NCBI GenBank assembly: GCA_000827325.1
Contig: KN832875.1
Coordinates: 372,001 to 436,000 of the forward strand
From: Oidiodendron maius Zn
Lineage: Eukaryota; Ascomycota; Leotiomycetes; Myxotrichaceae
DNA: 64,000 nucleotides
Direction: 5' to 3'
The position numbers and the translations under genes were made by a program. Of this stretch, positions 1-11,187 are shown one piece after another (the first letter of the stretch is position 1; each line of letters opens with the position of its first letter). Below the pieces are notes generated by a model. The model ran no database searches and was not told the DNA's origin. It worked only from the letters and a program-made list of their open reading frames with translations.

Positions 1-21
1 CCGTCTCGGTATGTGTTCCGA

Positions 22-693
22 TCAATTGGACGAAGTAACACGGCGGGAAGGAAGCCTGTTGCTGGAGCATGGAGTATAGGGTCGAGGCTTCCGTGCTGTA
101 ATTTGGGAACTGTGTGCGTATCTCAGAACAGTCCACGTTGTGGTTTGAGAAAGGGAGCTGGGGAGGAACACTGCACGCAATTGGTCAGATATGGCCGTTC
201 TAGAAGACGTGGTGATAACGTACGGGTTGAAGGCTGGTTGCCCAGGTCGAGACCGCACATATTCCCCTTCCGCCGGAGCACCAGGAGTAGAGATGGAAGG
301 CGATTCGTCTGTATAAGGCTGACTGTCTGCATAGGACGGAAGATCCTCATCGGGAATGTCATCGATGTCGCCTAACAAGACCGCAGAGGACATGGACGCT
401 GCATCATCGCGGTCAGGGTCATCTCTGTAGACTCCCGGCTGGTGGGTTAAAGCCGAAGGTTTGCTAGAACCCATTGCGGAGACAGGAAGATCTTGCACAG
501 ATCTAAGAAGGTCTGTGGGCTTCCTCTGTCGCGATATCGAACGGGCGGTGGGCAGATGTCGTGATCCGATGTGAGATTCGTCTCCAAAATGAGGTGGGTG
601 TGAGATATTTCGCGATGGCAGCCTGGCGGCCCTTACGCCTCGTCTCGTATTTGACAGGCCCTGGCCATAAGCCCCGAGTACGGGACGAGGCGT
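22..693 (-). CDS. Hypothetical protein, partial (one coding exon)
   Basis: Minus-strand reading frame that opens just after an acceptor-like TAG at 694-696 and runs without a stop to 22-24. The composition looks like a real, disordered fungal protein: a Ser/Arg-rich start, then an acidic stretch (GDIDDIPDEDLPSYADS) and a Ser/Thr/Pro-rich stretch. There is no convincing ATG at the upstream edge, so an earlier exon is likely. The last 30 or so codons lose that character after a GTTCTG donor-like site near 130, so the true 3' part may continue beyond the window edge. I do not recognise the family and propose no function. The exon is plausible; the exact ends are not. Confidence 0.4.
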   Translation of the reverse strand, partial: TPRPVLGAYGQGLSNTRRGVRAARLPSRNISHPPHFGDESHIGSRHLPTARSISRQRKPTDLLRSVQDLPVSAMGSSKPSALTHQPGVYRDDPDRDDAASMSSAVLLGDIDDIPDEDLPSYADSQPYTDESPSISTPGAPAEGEYVRSRPGQPAFNPYVITTSSRTAISDQLRAVFLPSSLSQTTTWTVLRYAHSSQITARKPRPYTPCSSNRLPSRRVTSSN

Positions 694-723
694 CTACATA
701 GGTCGCAAGAATGAAGCTAGCAT

Positions 724-2089
724 TACATAGAAATAGGTTCCGAGTCGCGATGGGATTGAGATGCGGCGGGATAGACAAGTGAGTGCATTGGGGCGGAGGG
801 TCAGACAATGTTCAGCCTCGTGGCAAGGCTGCGATTGATGATCCTGACTGCAAGCATTCTCGGCGCGGTGTAAATTTTTCGCGCCGTTGATCACAATACT
901 CCGATCTGAAAACATATCATTCCCTTTTTCTCAGTTGCTTTGTGTCTCTGCTGAAACATGGCACATGCCCGAACGCCTGAATTGCAGACACAGGCCATCT
1001 CGCAACAAGCGTTGCGCTATAGGTATTTGCCATTGCAGAAAAGCTGGCTTCAGTCCAAGACCAGGTTTGATTATATTTGCGGATATTACAATTGCTATAG
1101 CTGATCCCTAAGTACAGACACACACTACATACCTCGAGATGCTGGCACATATATGTTCTCTCTTACATCGAAGGAAAATCCTCTCTTGCCCGAGACATAC
1201 ATGACTGAAACGACCTCGGTTTTGGGACTTCTGGGCTCTACCGGTCACCGCTCAGCATCATATTTTCTCCAGAGGGAGCCATAGGCTTATCAAAGGCGGT
1301 TGCATTATATTTCAGACCCGGAAGCGAGTCACTCTTTGGCCCGATTCACGAAACCCCCTGGCGACGAGACAGCAGGACAAAGGATGAATACAGCCCCTAA
1401 ACCTCCTGTCCAGTATCTCGGTACAGCACAGGGTTGGTCTATGTTTGATACTCGCGGCTACGGAAGAGCAACAACGCTGCGGTGGTCATCTGGCTGAGGC
1501 TATGGAACCTTATACGGACATGCATCTTGTTCTGGAGCATCTACCAGCGCGAGCCCTGGGTGCAGTGACGCCCCGCAGAAATAATACAGTACGCTTACCT
1601 CATCACGCCCACATCAGCCAAACCAAGTGGGAAACGAGCTGAGAAGCGGACTACCCCCTAAGCAGTTAGCTGGTCAGCTGAGTGACGTGATCCGACCGAA
1701 TGGCGCCATCCCGGATGCAGACTAGACGCCAGTCAGGTCCGAGCACGGGCTTTTGAGCGGGCGGGAGAGCGAGCGGGCGGGAGCAAAAGAGCCCGGGGGG
1801 GGCACAGCAACAGCCAGAAGAGGGTGACACACTCACAACTGAGGAGCAGGTACTCCGTACAGTAGTAGCTTTCCAGCAGCCGCAACAGCATAGAGCAGCA
1901 CCCGCCCCCCTCGGCCCACAGCCCACAGTCCACAGCCCACAGCTCGCGCGCTCCCCATTCCCTCCATCCCTCCCCAACCTCCATCCTCACCGACACCCAC
2001 TCCATCACCACCACTTCGCCCTCCACCCCCCTATCGACACTTATCCATCCCCCAGAACCGCCCTATCGAGTCAATTGACCGCCGTCGTC
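724..2089. other. Intergenic, no supported gene
   Basis: Short open frames occur on both strands but none has family resemblance or a believable start and splice structure. From about 1900 to 2085 the plus strand becomes very pyrimidine-rich (runs of CCC, TCC and CACC), which fits the promoter and 5' UTR of the gene starting at 2090. Confidence 0.6.
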
Positions 2090-2807
2090 ATGTCCACGAG
2101 AAAGAGAAAGAACGATGACGAGGAGCTGCTCTCCCTGCCCAGCGAGAGCGAGGAGGAAGAGGAGTACGTAGCCTTCCTGTCTAACCCGCCCCCAATCGTC
2201 GTGGCAGACGACGATTGAAGCTGTGCCGGAGTTCCGTGCAGCTCCAGCCGTCGCTGCAGAGCTGCGAATCCCACAATCTGCGCTGCAATGCGCTCGCGAG
2301 GCTGCATTGCCACCATCGCGGACTTCGTCACCTCGTAACGGTGAGAGGCTGGGCTGACGTTCCCGTCGCAGGTATGAGGATTCCGAGCCCGAGGAAGATG
2401 GCGAGGATGATGGCGAGGAGGAAGAAGAGGACGAGGACGAGGAGGATGTAGAGGAGGAGAAAGACAGTATGTGTCGCATCGCATATCCCAGCTCTACGAG
2501 CCCCTTCGACTCCACCTCCGCTTTACCCACCCATCGACTTTATCAAGAGAGAGCTAACGCGACTGCTACAGATGCTCCACCACCAGCAAAGAGAGTCAAA
2601 GTTGCTGACGCCCCGGCCAAGAAGGTTGCCGTTGCCAAACCTGCAGAGGAAGACGAGGAGGAGGAGGAGGAGGAGGAAGAGGAAGAGGACGGGGGAGAAG
2701 ATGAGGAGGATGACGCTGAAGAGCCCGCCGCAGCTAAAGCAAAGGCAGCCGCCCCAGCAGCGGCAGTTGAGGAGGAGGAGGTAGACGAGGAGGATGATGA
2801 AGAGTAA
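2090..2807 (+). CDS. Small highly acidic nuclear-type protein
   Basis: Three exons, 2090-2163, 2372-2466 and 2572-2807, give 134 residues. Phases fit at both GT-AG junctions (GTACGT...CGCAG and GTATGT...TACAG). The protein starts with a basic MSTRKRK, then is dominated by Glu and Asp in two long acidic tracts separated by a basic, Ala/Pro/Lys stretch (APPPAKRVKVADAPAKK) that resembles a nuclear localisation signal. More than half the residues are acidic. This is the composition of histone-chaperone-like or nucleolar acidic proteins, but I see no CHZ or NAP core motif, so the role is inference only. The GAG/GAA codon runs make the locus prone to replication slippage. The reverse strand shows long poly-Ser open frames that are mere shadows. 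Confidence 0.65.
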
Positions 2808-3774
2808 AGATCATCATCCCGCCCTCGTCGCCCACTCGTGACCACCCAGCAGCTTCTTCGGAAAGGCCCGGAACGAACTCAAAAGTCGTGGAGTATGGTA
2901 GGGTACAAAGGGACGAGCGTAGGCGATATTAGATGAAAATTACAGCAGGATATACAAGCGGCCAGTAGTTTATTTCTAGATCTATCCTTATATCTTGCTG
3001 CCCATGCCCGGTTCCTCTTTCTTGGGCAATTACCAGCTTTTTACGAGTGACCTAATTGACCGAGATAAGTAGGACTGCCCATGAGAAAATGACACCAGCA
3101 AAGTATCTGCAATAGATATCAGGACGCTGGCAGCCAGAATAATACCACAGGTAGTCCAGACCCGTCTCAAATTATCCGAGATACTGTCCAAGCGACACCA
3201 CAGCAATGATGTACTGGTAGACTGCACCGCACTCCGTTCTCACGATAACTGCATAAACCCCCTCTTATCGAGTACCACAACCTACAATAACAAAGGCAAG
3301 GGATGGTGCTAACTGAACAAATAGCCTGCATGCTAATCCCATTCTCCCCCTCTCCAATCTTCAGCCTGCGAATGATTCTTTCATGGGGCCGAGAAGCGGG
3401 CAAGTGCATCTAGGTGCGCCCAGGGATGACATATGTATGGGAATAGATAGATCTCAAAAAGTGGCGTCCAATAGAGGGATTCAGAATGCTCTCGCGCCAA
3501 AATCTACCCCTTTCGTGATCCGGGAGAATCTAGCTAGTACCTGATCTTCGTCCAGGAGAGTCAGCAGGTACAAGCGTACGACCCGGATCGATACAAAGCC
3601 AATCTAACGTTTGTTGCCTCCAGAGCAAACTTGCAGGGTAAGGATTCTAGGTTGGATAGTTTTCCCCCTAGAAAACTATATAGGGAGGGTTTGCCTTGTG
3701 TTTCTGACTTCCCCCAACCCACCGCTTGCAAATCGAAGTTTCTTTTTACTTTCCAACATAGTGTTGAGCTTAAT
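2808..3774. other. Intergenic, no supported gene
   Basis: Holds the 3' flank of the acidic-protein gene and sequence upstream of the GH7 relic. An ATATAGGG at 3677-3684 could be a remnant core promoter of the relic. Small minus-strand frames near 3030-3410 show no family features. Confidence 0.5.
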
Positions 3775-5047
3775 CCTTCTGTCAGGCCTTGACTACACTT
3801 GTCGCTGCTCAGCAGCCTGGCGCATATAGCCCAGAAGTATATCCAAGCCTAGTGTCAGAGAGATGCACCATATTTAGAGGCTGTGCTCAGGTCAACTCCT
3901 CAATTGTTCTCGATTCCAACTACCGCTGGTTGCATAACGTTGGCGAATATGACCTTCGCATCCCCTCAGAATTTGACTCCACACTCTACCCTAACGTTGA
4001 AACGGCGCTGCAAATTGCGCCCTGGAAGGCGTCGATTATCCAGGTTATGGTATCAATGCCACTGGTAGCTCTTTGACGCTGCATCTTTTCGCCCAGAACA
4101 GGAATGTCACAACTCCATCATCTCCACGAGTATCTACTCTCAGACGATTAGACGTATGATGTGTTTAAGCCTTTGAACCAAGAGCTCACCTTCGATGTGG
4201 ACGTCTCGAGGGTCTCTTGCGGGATCAATGGCACTCTCTATCTCTCGGAAATGATCCAAATTGAAGCGCAAGTGAGCTTAACAAGGGACAACATATGGAA
4301 CAGGATACTGTGACGCCCGATGCCCTAAGCAGAATTTTGTGAACGGAGTGGTGAGGACACCCCTAACTCGCACAATTGACTTGTCTAGTCTTATCAGTAG
4401 GCAATCCTGGGATGGTTTGAATGGCGCCTGTTGCAACGAGATGGACACTCTGGGAAGCCAACATTGCTGCATCACTGGCCCGTACACTTGTTCCGGCTCC
4501 CTCTGCAGCAGCGGAGATGAGCGATACGACGGCGTTTGTGACGAGGACGGCTGCGACTTCAACTACTACGGTCCAGGAAAGAAGATCGACACCACTCACA
4601 AATTCACCGTCACCGCCCAATTCCTCAGCAACAATAATTGCGCCTCCGGAGCCCTCTCCCAGGTCCGCCGTCTGTACGTGCAAGACGGCCGTGTGATACA
4701 GAACTCCAATACAAATATCACGGGTATTGCCATGACGAATCACATCTCCGTCGCCTTCTGCGCGGCCCAGATGCATTTTCTACGCAGGGCAGCATGTCCG
4801 GCATCGGGAATGCTCTGGGTCGCCGTATGGTCCTCGTGTTCAGCATCTGGGATGAAGCCGGACGGGCATGCTCTGTCTGAATGGCATCTATCCCACCACA
4901 TCAGTCCCTACGGATCCCGGGGTGGCACGTGGGACCTTCTCTCCCTTCTCCCACCTCCGGGAACGTAACGATGCTGGCGGAGATGTATCCCGACGCCGCG
5001 GTGTCATCTCAAACATCAGGGTGGGAGATATCGGGTCGACGTACTGA
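3775..5047 (+). pseudogene. Glycoside hydrolase family 7 cellulase relic (endoglucanase/cellobiohydrolase type)
   Basis: Fragments in all three plus frames line up in the order of a secreted GH7 cellulase. A mature N-terminus (AAQQPGAYSPEVYPSLV) is followed by SIVLDSNYRWLHNVG, then EGVDYPGYGINATGSSL, the strand QELTFDVDV, the catalytic region NEMD and WEAN, the Cys-rich segment ending DEDGCDFNYYGPGKK, GSMSGIGNALGRRMVLVFSIWDE, and the conserved end NIRVGDIGSTY with its stop at 5045-5047. At least five single-base frame changes and in-frame stops (for example TGA after 4071 and TGA near 4878) break the gene. The catalytic motif is split: NEMD lies in one frame and the following WEAN, at 4451-4462, is shifted by one base. 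No CBM1 follows. The intact family hydrolyses beta-1,4-glucan outside the cell; this copy cannot make an active enzyme. Family identity is strong; endoglucanase versus cellobiohydrolase is unclear. Confidence 0.88.
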
Positions 5048-5070
5048 AGTCGGGCGACGTATTGAGGTCG
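5033..5070 (+). repeat. Short tandem repeat at the GH7 relic end
   Basis: About two and a half copies of an 18-19 base unit built on GGTCGGGCGACGTA-TGAAG lie across and just after the relic's native stop. Copies differ by a few bases. This looks like slippage or local duplication. Confidence 0.5.
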
Positions 5071-5118
5071 GGCGGTGGCGTAGACCGCATAGAATGCGGA
5101 TGTGTCCTTACCATTTTA

Positions 5119-5140
5119 CATCCATTTTGTGAAATGGATG
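5119..5140 (+). other. Perfect short hairpin
   Basis: CATCCATTT and AAATGGATG form a 9-bp perfect stem around a TGTG loop. It sits about 70 bases after the GH7 relic stop and may be a leftover 3'-end structure. No function is shown. Confidence 0.4.
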
Positions 5141-6440
5141 GAATGGGCATGGAGCAAACCTGTAGATGCCGAGCTAGCTTGTTAGATTAGTTGATGTTGA
5201 AAATGAAATTTAAGCACACCGTCTCATATACGTCAAATTCTCACGCCGAGTCCACACAGACCATAAATGTCTAGATAATGCTGGTTAACAAGAATGTGAG
5301 TTGGATGGTGGCCAAGATCCGCCTTTTCGCTTATATCTTGGATAAAAGGGGCAATGCCCAACGGCAGACAAGTTGTACTGTAGATGTAGCTATATGCATG
5401 AAGGGAAATTCCCGGCTCTCCTAAAATCCCAGAATTCGAATAGGTCAAAAAATTAAAAGAGTAGTCATACTGTGCAATCTTAACTTTTACGAGTCGTCAA
5501 ATCTTGGCTAAATATGTCAACTTCGCATAATTATATATGTCATTTTCCAGTCATCCCGAGAAGCGGAATTAAACAGTATAATAATCAGCCACAATCCACC
5601 CATGTTCTTCTGAAGGAAGATCTTAAATGGGATAAGAATAGTCTCTACAGCTTTTCGGAGAAGATATTGAGCGGTGATGCATTCGCAATGGCTTGATACC
5701 CTAGCTCGCCCAAGCTGGGAATTTGTTCGCAAAGGGGTTCCTCCTACTCCTTCAACGCAGAGATCAATTCAGATTGGAAACAGCTTGTGGGCTATTCGTA
5801 AGCTACCTGCACTGATCATTGGATCCCGCTTCCGTAAAGTGTACCTGGGTTAGTATAACTGGTGTTGCTCAGGGCTGTTGGATGGATGGAGGGCTGGATA
5901 ACTCAACGGGGAATTAACCTAAAACTCCAAAGCTACTTCACCACGTCCCTTTGTATCTTTGTATCTAATAGTATCACCTGCTCGCTTGTCCAAGCGGGGA
6001 GCTGCTGTACTTTCCCTGTGATAGCTGGCCAAAGGTATGGCAAGAGTACCGCCAAGATCATTGCGTCTTTGGTACCTTCAGTCAAATTATGGTTGCTGGA
6101 TTTTCCCTCTAGCACATACCGCTCGCTAAATAAGGGGCCGCCTACAGCGTCTGCTAACAAGGTATCCATAATCTGCCTGGTCATCATCACAAGAGCTGGC
6201 AGATGTCAAGTCGGATGCTGTCAATGTACTTCATACGCATGCTCAATACATGAAAGATCCCTTATGATCGTTGTGATGAAGCAAGAGTGCCATGCCATGC
6301 CTCGCATACATTCAGAGGCTCAAAACGCCATCGCATGTATCTCCCAACCCTATAGTAAGTCTGTCCGCGAGAAATATAAAACCAGGGTCTGCGCTTAAAG
6401 CCGCGAAGATTCCCTTCCACCCTCCGTACCAACCCCTCTA
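5141..6440. other. Intergenic, no supported gene
   Basis: Moderately AT-rich. Overlapping frames on both strands at 5862-6398 (178 codons, plus) and 5933-6190 (85 codons, minus) have no recognisable domain, splice context or start, so I do not call them. The last few hundred bases are the 3' flank of the convergent HMT1 gene. Confidence 0.5.
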
Positions 6441-7697
<1,257 letters not shown>

Positions 7698-8482
7698 CTT
7701 TCGCGTTCTAGGTCTAAGGATCGAAGAGAGAGATGTAGTTTTGCGCAGCAAAAGCACCAGCGGTCAGCCAGGAATTTTTCTAGCCCGAACAGTTCTGCCA
7801 GGAGACACCGCCATAGGGAATAAAAAAACACCATTGCCCCCCCCATCACGTGTGCGTAAAGGAAAAGTGAGGACTTGCTAGCCATAGTCAATTTTCCTTG
7901 CCCCACGTTGCGCTAAAGCTTCGAAGAACTGGACTATTACCTTCTCTATACGATACAATCTCTTTATCAGTGCAGTTCCGAAGAAAACTGTTCACTGGTT
8001 AAGTGCCACGTGATCTTCACTGTGTAGTATTAAGGCGGTGTGTTCGCAATTACTATTTAGATTCATGGTAACCTAGACTCAAAATTTCATGTCAAGGCCA
8101 ACATAATTTTGACCCACTCCAAAGAATGTTTGTTGCTTAACTCCTTACAAGACGCTGCTATCCAAACCAAGGAAGATTTTCGCTTATTTGTCGGCAAAAC
8201 TCTCGCTTAAGCCAAGAAGATCTAACGCGGAAATATATAAGCCCGTAATCCGATATGTTGCCAGTCCAGATTCAAAGCCTCGAACAATTTCTCGCATCGA
8301 CAACACTACATCCACCGTCCTCTTCCAACCGCAACATCAACAATACTTCCCCCGCCTCTTCGCAATATCTCTCACGTACTGCCAATCTCACTCGGTCCAT
8401 ACAACTTGACTACGCCATTGCTATAGCTTGCTATCGCGGGGTAGAGTGCAGGGCTGACTCAGTATCTTGACAATTCACCGCA
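7698..8482. promoter_or_regulatory. Divergent promoter region between HMT1 and BRF1
   Basis: About 785 bp separating two outward-facing start codons, so both promoters must lie here. A CACGTG E-box-like hexamer occurs in gccacgtgatc near 8006. No other gene is supported in the stretch. Confidence 0.5.
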
Positions 8483-10864
8483 ATGGGTCGCCGTCCAGCG
8501 GCCCCGCCACCGCGGCCTCCCAATCCTCTGCGCAACCAACGCGAGATCCGGGCTCCTACCCCCATCGCTCGCAAAGCAATCTCTAATGTATCCAAACCAG
8601 CTAAACGCGCGTGTCCTAACAAAGAATGTGCTACCCCCAAGGTGGAGGATGGAGTTTGTCACAACTGCGGTACTATTGTTGATGATTCTAATATCGTTGC
8701 GGAAGTCCAGTTTGGAGAGACAAGTCAAGGAGCTGCGGTCGTGCAGGGCAGCTATGTTGGTGCAGATCAGGGCGTTGCGAAGAGTTTGGGACCAGCATTC
8801 AGGAGAGCGGGTGGAAACGAAGATAGAGAAAGCACCATTCGAGAGGGTGGGTTCTTTACAGTATATTCCTAGTATTTGCTAATAGAAAATAGGTAAACGG
8901 CTTATGACTGCATTGGCGAATCAGCTTATGATCCAAGAGGCCATTGTCAATAGTGGAGTTCAGATTTTTAAGCTTGCTGCTATGGCCAATTTTATTCAAG
9001 GCCGGAGAATGGACATGGTCGCAGCTTGCTGCTTGTATAGTGCTTGCAGAAAGGAGAAGCCGTGCAGAGTTATGCTCATTGATTTTGCCGACAAGGTTCA
9101 GGTAAGCAACCAGGCTGTTATACTCTTGTCTTCTTTGACCCTACCCGGATAAACATTAATACTTGTCAGGTTAACGTATTTAAACTCGGTCACACATTTA
9201 AAGCGCTACACAATACAGTTACACTAGCAAAGGACGGAATCCAGCCTGTTCTCCCCGAGGACTTGATCTATCGTTTCGCCATGAAACTTGATTTCAAAAC
9301 GGCCACCAATAAAGTCGCCGAAGACGCTGTTCGGATGGTTCAGCGAATGAGTTTGGATTGGATGGTCATGGGTCGACGCCCCTCTGGTGTCTGCGGAGCC
9401 TGCCTTATCTTGGCGGCCCGCATGAATAATTTCCGGAGAACTGTCACCGAAGTCGTCTACGTTGTTAAGGTTACAACGCATACAATACAGAAGCGACTAG
9501 ATGAATTTAAATTGACTCCTAGTAGCGCTCTTACTGTTGAGGAATTTCTCAATAACGAATTCCTGGAATCTGCTCACGACCCCCCTTCGTTCTATGAGAA
9601 ACAGGAGGACTTCATGAAGAACAAGAAGTCTAGAAAGCGCAAGCGCAAAGATGCCGAAGAAATAGATGAAATCAGTGCAAGTGGAGAAGTCAACAAGCGT
9701 TCAAAATCTCTATCTGGACCTGATGCCGCCTTGCCATCTGTGGAGGTACGCCGTGATGCCGATGGGTTTGCGATCCCGCAACAACCGAATAAAGACATCC
9801 CAATCGACCCATCGCTTGTGGAAGCGGCAATGAACGGCGAGTCTGGCCCTACTTTTGAACAGTTAGTATCAGAATTCGGCGATGCTCTAGATGGCCCTCC
9901 GACCGACGACGACGACGACGATGACGATGACGAGGAGAATTCGGCTGCAATGTCTGGTAAACGTAGCGAGCGCCCTATCTACGTGCCTGATGAATGGGCC
10001 GAGGAGGAGCGGGATCTTGAGGATCAAATATCAGAAATGATATCAGATCCCCACACTCAATCTCACGCAATAGCATATGCTCGGGCTTGCAAGAGAGCCA
10101 GCAAATATATGAATTTCCTTCGACAGACCTACCCGCAGAAGGATATCAACATGGACGTTCATATCGGAGAAGATGAATTTGCTAATGACCCTGAGGTTAT
10201 GAATTGCTTGCTCAGTCCCACAGACGTGGCAGCTAAAGAGCGAGTGTGGGTCAATGAGAATAAATCCTGGCTACGAAAACAGCAGGTCAAGGAATATCAG
10301 AAGCGCATAGCCGCTGACGGACCCCCAAAGGCAACCCGGAACCGAAAGAAGAGACCTCGCATTGGAGAAGGCCAAGCGACTGCCGCAAGCTCCCCAGCTG
10401 AGGCTGCAATTGGTGTCCTTAAAGCACGTACCTGGAGTAAGAAGATTAATTATGAGGCGATCAAGGGGATGTTCCCAGACTCCGACTATGCTGGAAGCAA
10501 GCTGGGTTCTGCGGCTACCAGTCGACGCACGAGTGTCGTTGGTTCGACAGTTGCGAGCTCAGCTGCTGGATCTGGAGACGAAGATGAAGAAGAAGATTAT
10601 GATGGAAGTATCGCTGGTACTGAACCTGCAGCACGCGTCTCCGCACCGCCTGCCCAACGAGCGCTGAGTGTGGCCCCGAGCGAAGCCAGCGTGGCTGAGA
10701 CCGAGGAAGAAGGCAGCGATTGGCGAGCTGGATTCAAGAAGCCCTCCCCTGAGCAGGGCGATGAGATATTTGAAGATTATGATGAAGAGGATGAATATGA
10801 TGATCCTGGCATGGAAGACATGGAGGATAGGGATGAAGCTATTGAGGAATTTGATGACGACTAG
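8483..10864 (+). CDS. BRF1: TFIIIB subunit Brf1, RNA polymerase III initiation factor
   Basis: Brf1 is the TFIIB-related subunit of TFIIIB that places RNA polymerase III on tRNA and 5S rRNA genes. Exons 8483-8846, 8893-9101 and 9170-10864 give 755 residues, longer than yeast Brf1 as is usual in filamentous ascomycetes. In order: an N-terminal zinc ribbon (CPNKEC and CHNCG), a TFIIB-like cyclin repeat 1 (MVAACCLYSACRKE), cyclin repeat 2 (SGVCGACLILAARMNNFRRT), a basic NKKSRKRKRKD segment, and the conserved Brf1 homology region around DEWAEEERDLEDQI and MNCLLSP. The C-terminus is acidic. The start is the first ATG before the conserved RACPNKEC. A pol III target, tRNA-Ala, lies in the same window at 16.9 kb, but there is no sign that they are linked in function beyond that. 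Confidence 0.93.
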
Positions 10865-11187
10865 TCGAAGATTTGGGTTCGGCCCGTGCACATTTAATTT
10901 TGGCGTCAGGCTGGAAATACCCGGATTTGTCTAAACTAAATAGAATAGTATGCCCGTACTCTGTTAACTTGTCCTTAGATGTGGCCGCTTCAATGGATCG
11001 GCTCTAAACCAGCTCTGGAGCGTGCGTCTCAATTCTGTACGGTACCCGATCTCATTCAGCTTATAAGAGTTCAAAAATATCAATCAGTACCCACGAAATA
11101 TAGATAATTGAAGTTATCATAGCCTAATATACGTATGTCTCCAGCCTAGCGTGAAGCCCTCACTGGGTATACTCGTTATAAAAATAT
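10865..11187. other. Convergent 3' flanks of BRF1 and MUS81
   Basis: AT-rich spacer of about 320 bp between two convergent stop codons. It should hold both polyadenylation regions. I see no gene. Confidence 0.6.

Noticed and set aside
5862-6398. 178-codon plus-strand frame and an overlapping 85-codon minus frame as possible genes
   Set aside because: No recognisable domain, both strands open at the same place, no start or splice support. Most likely chance frames.
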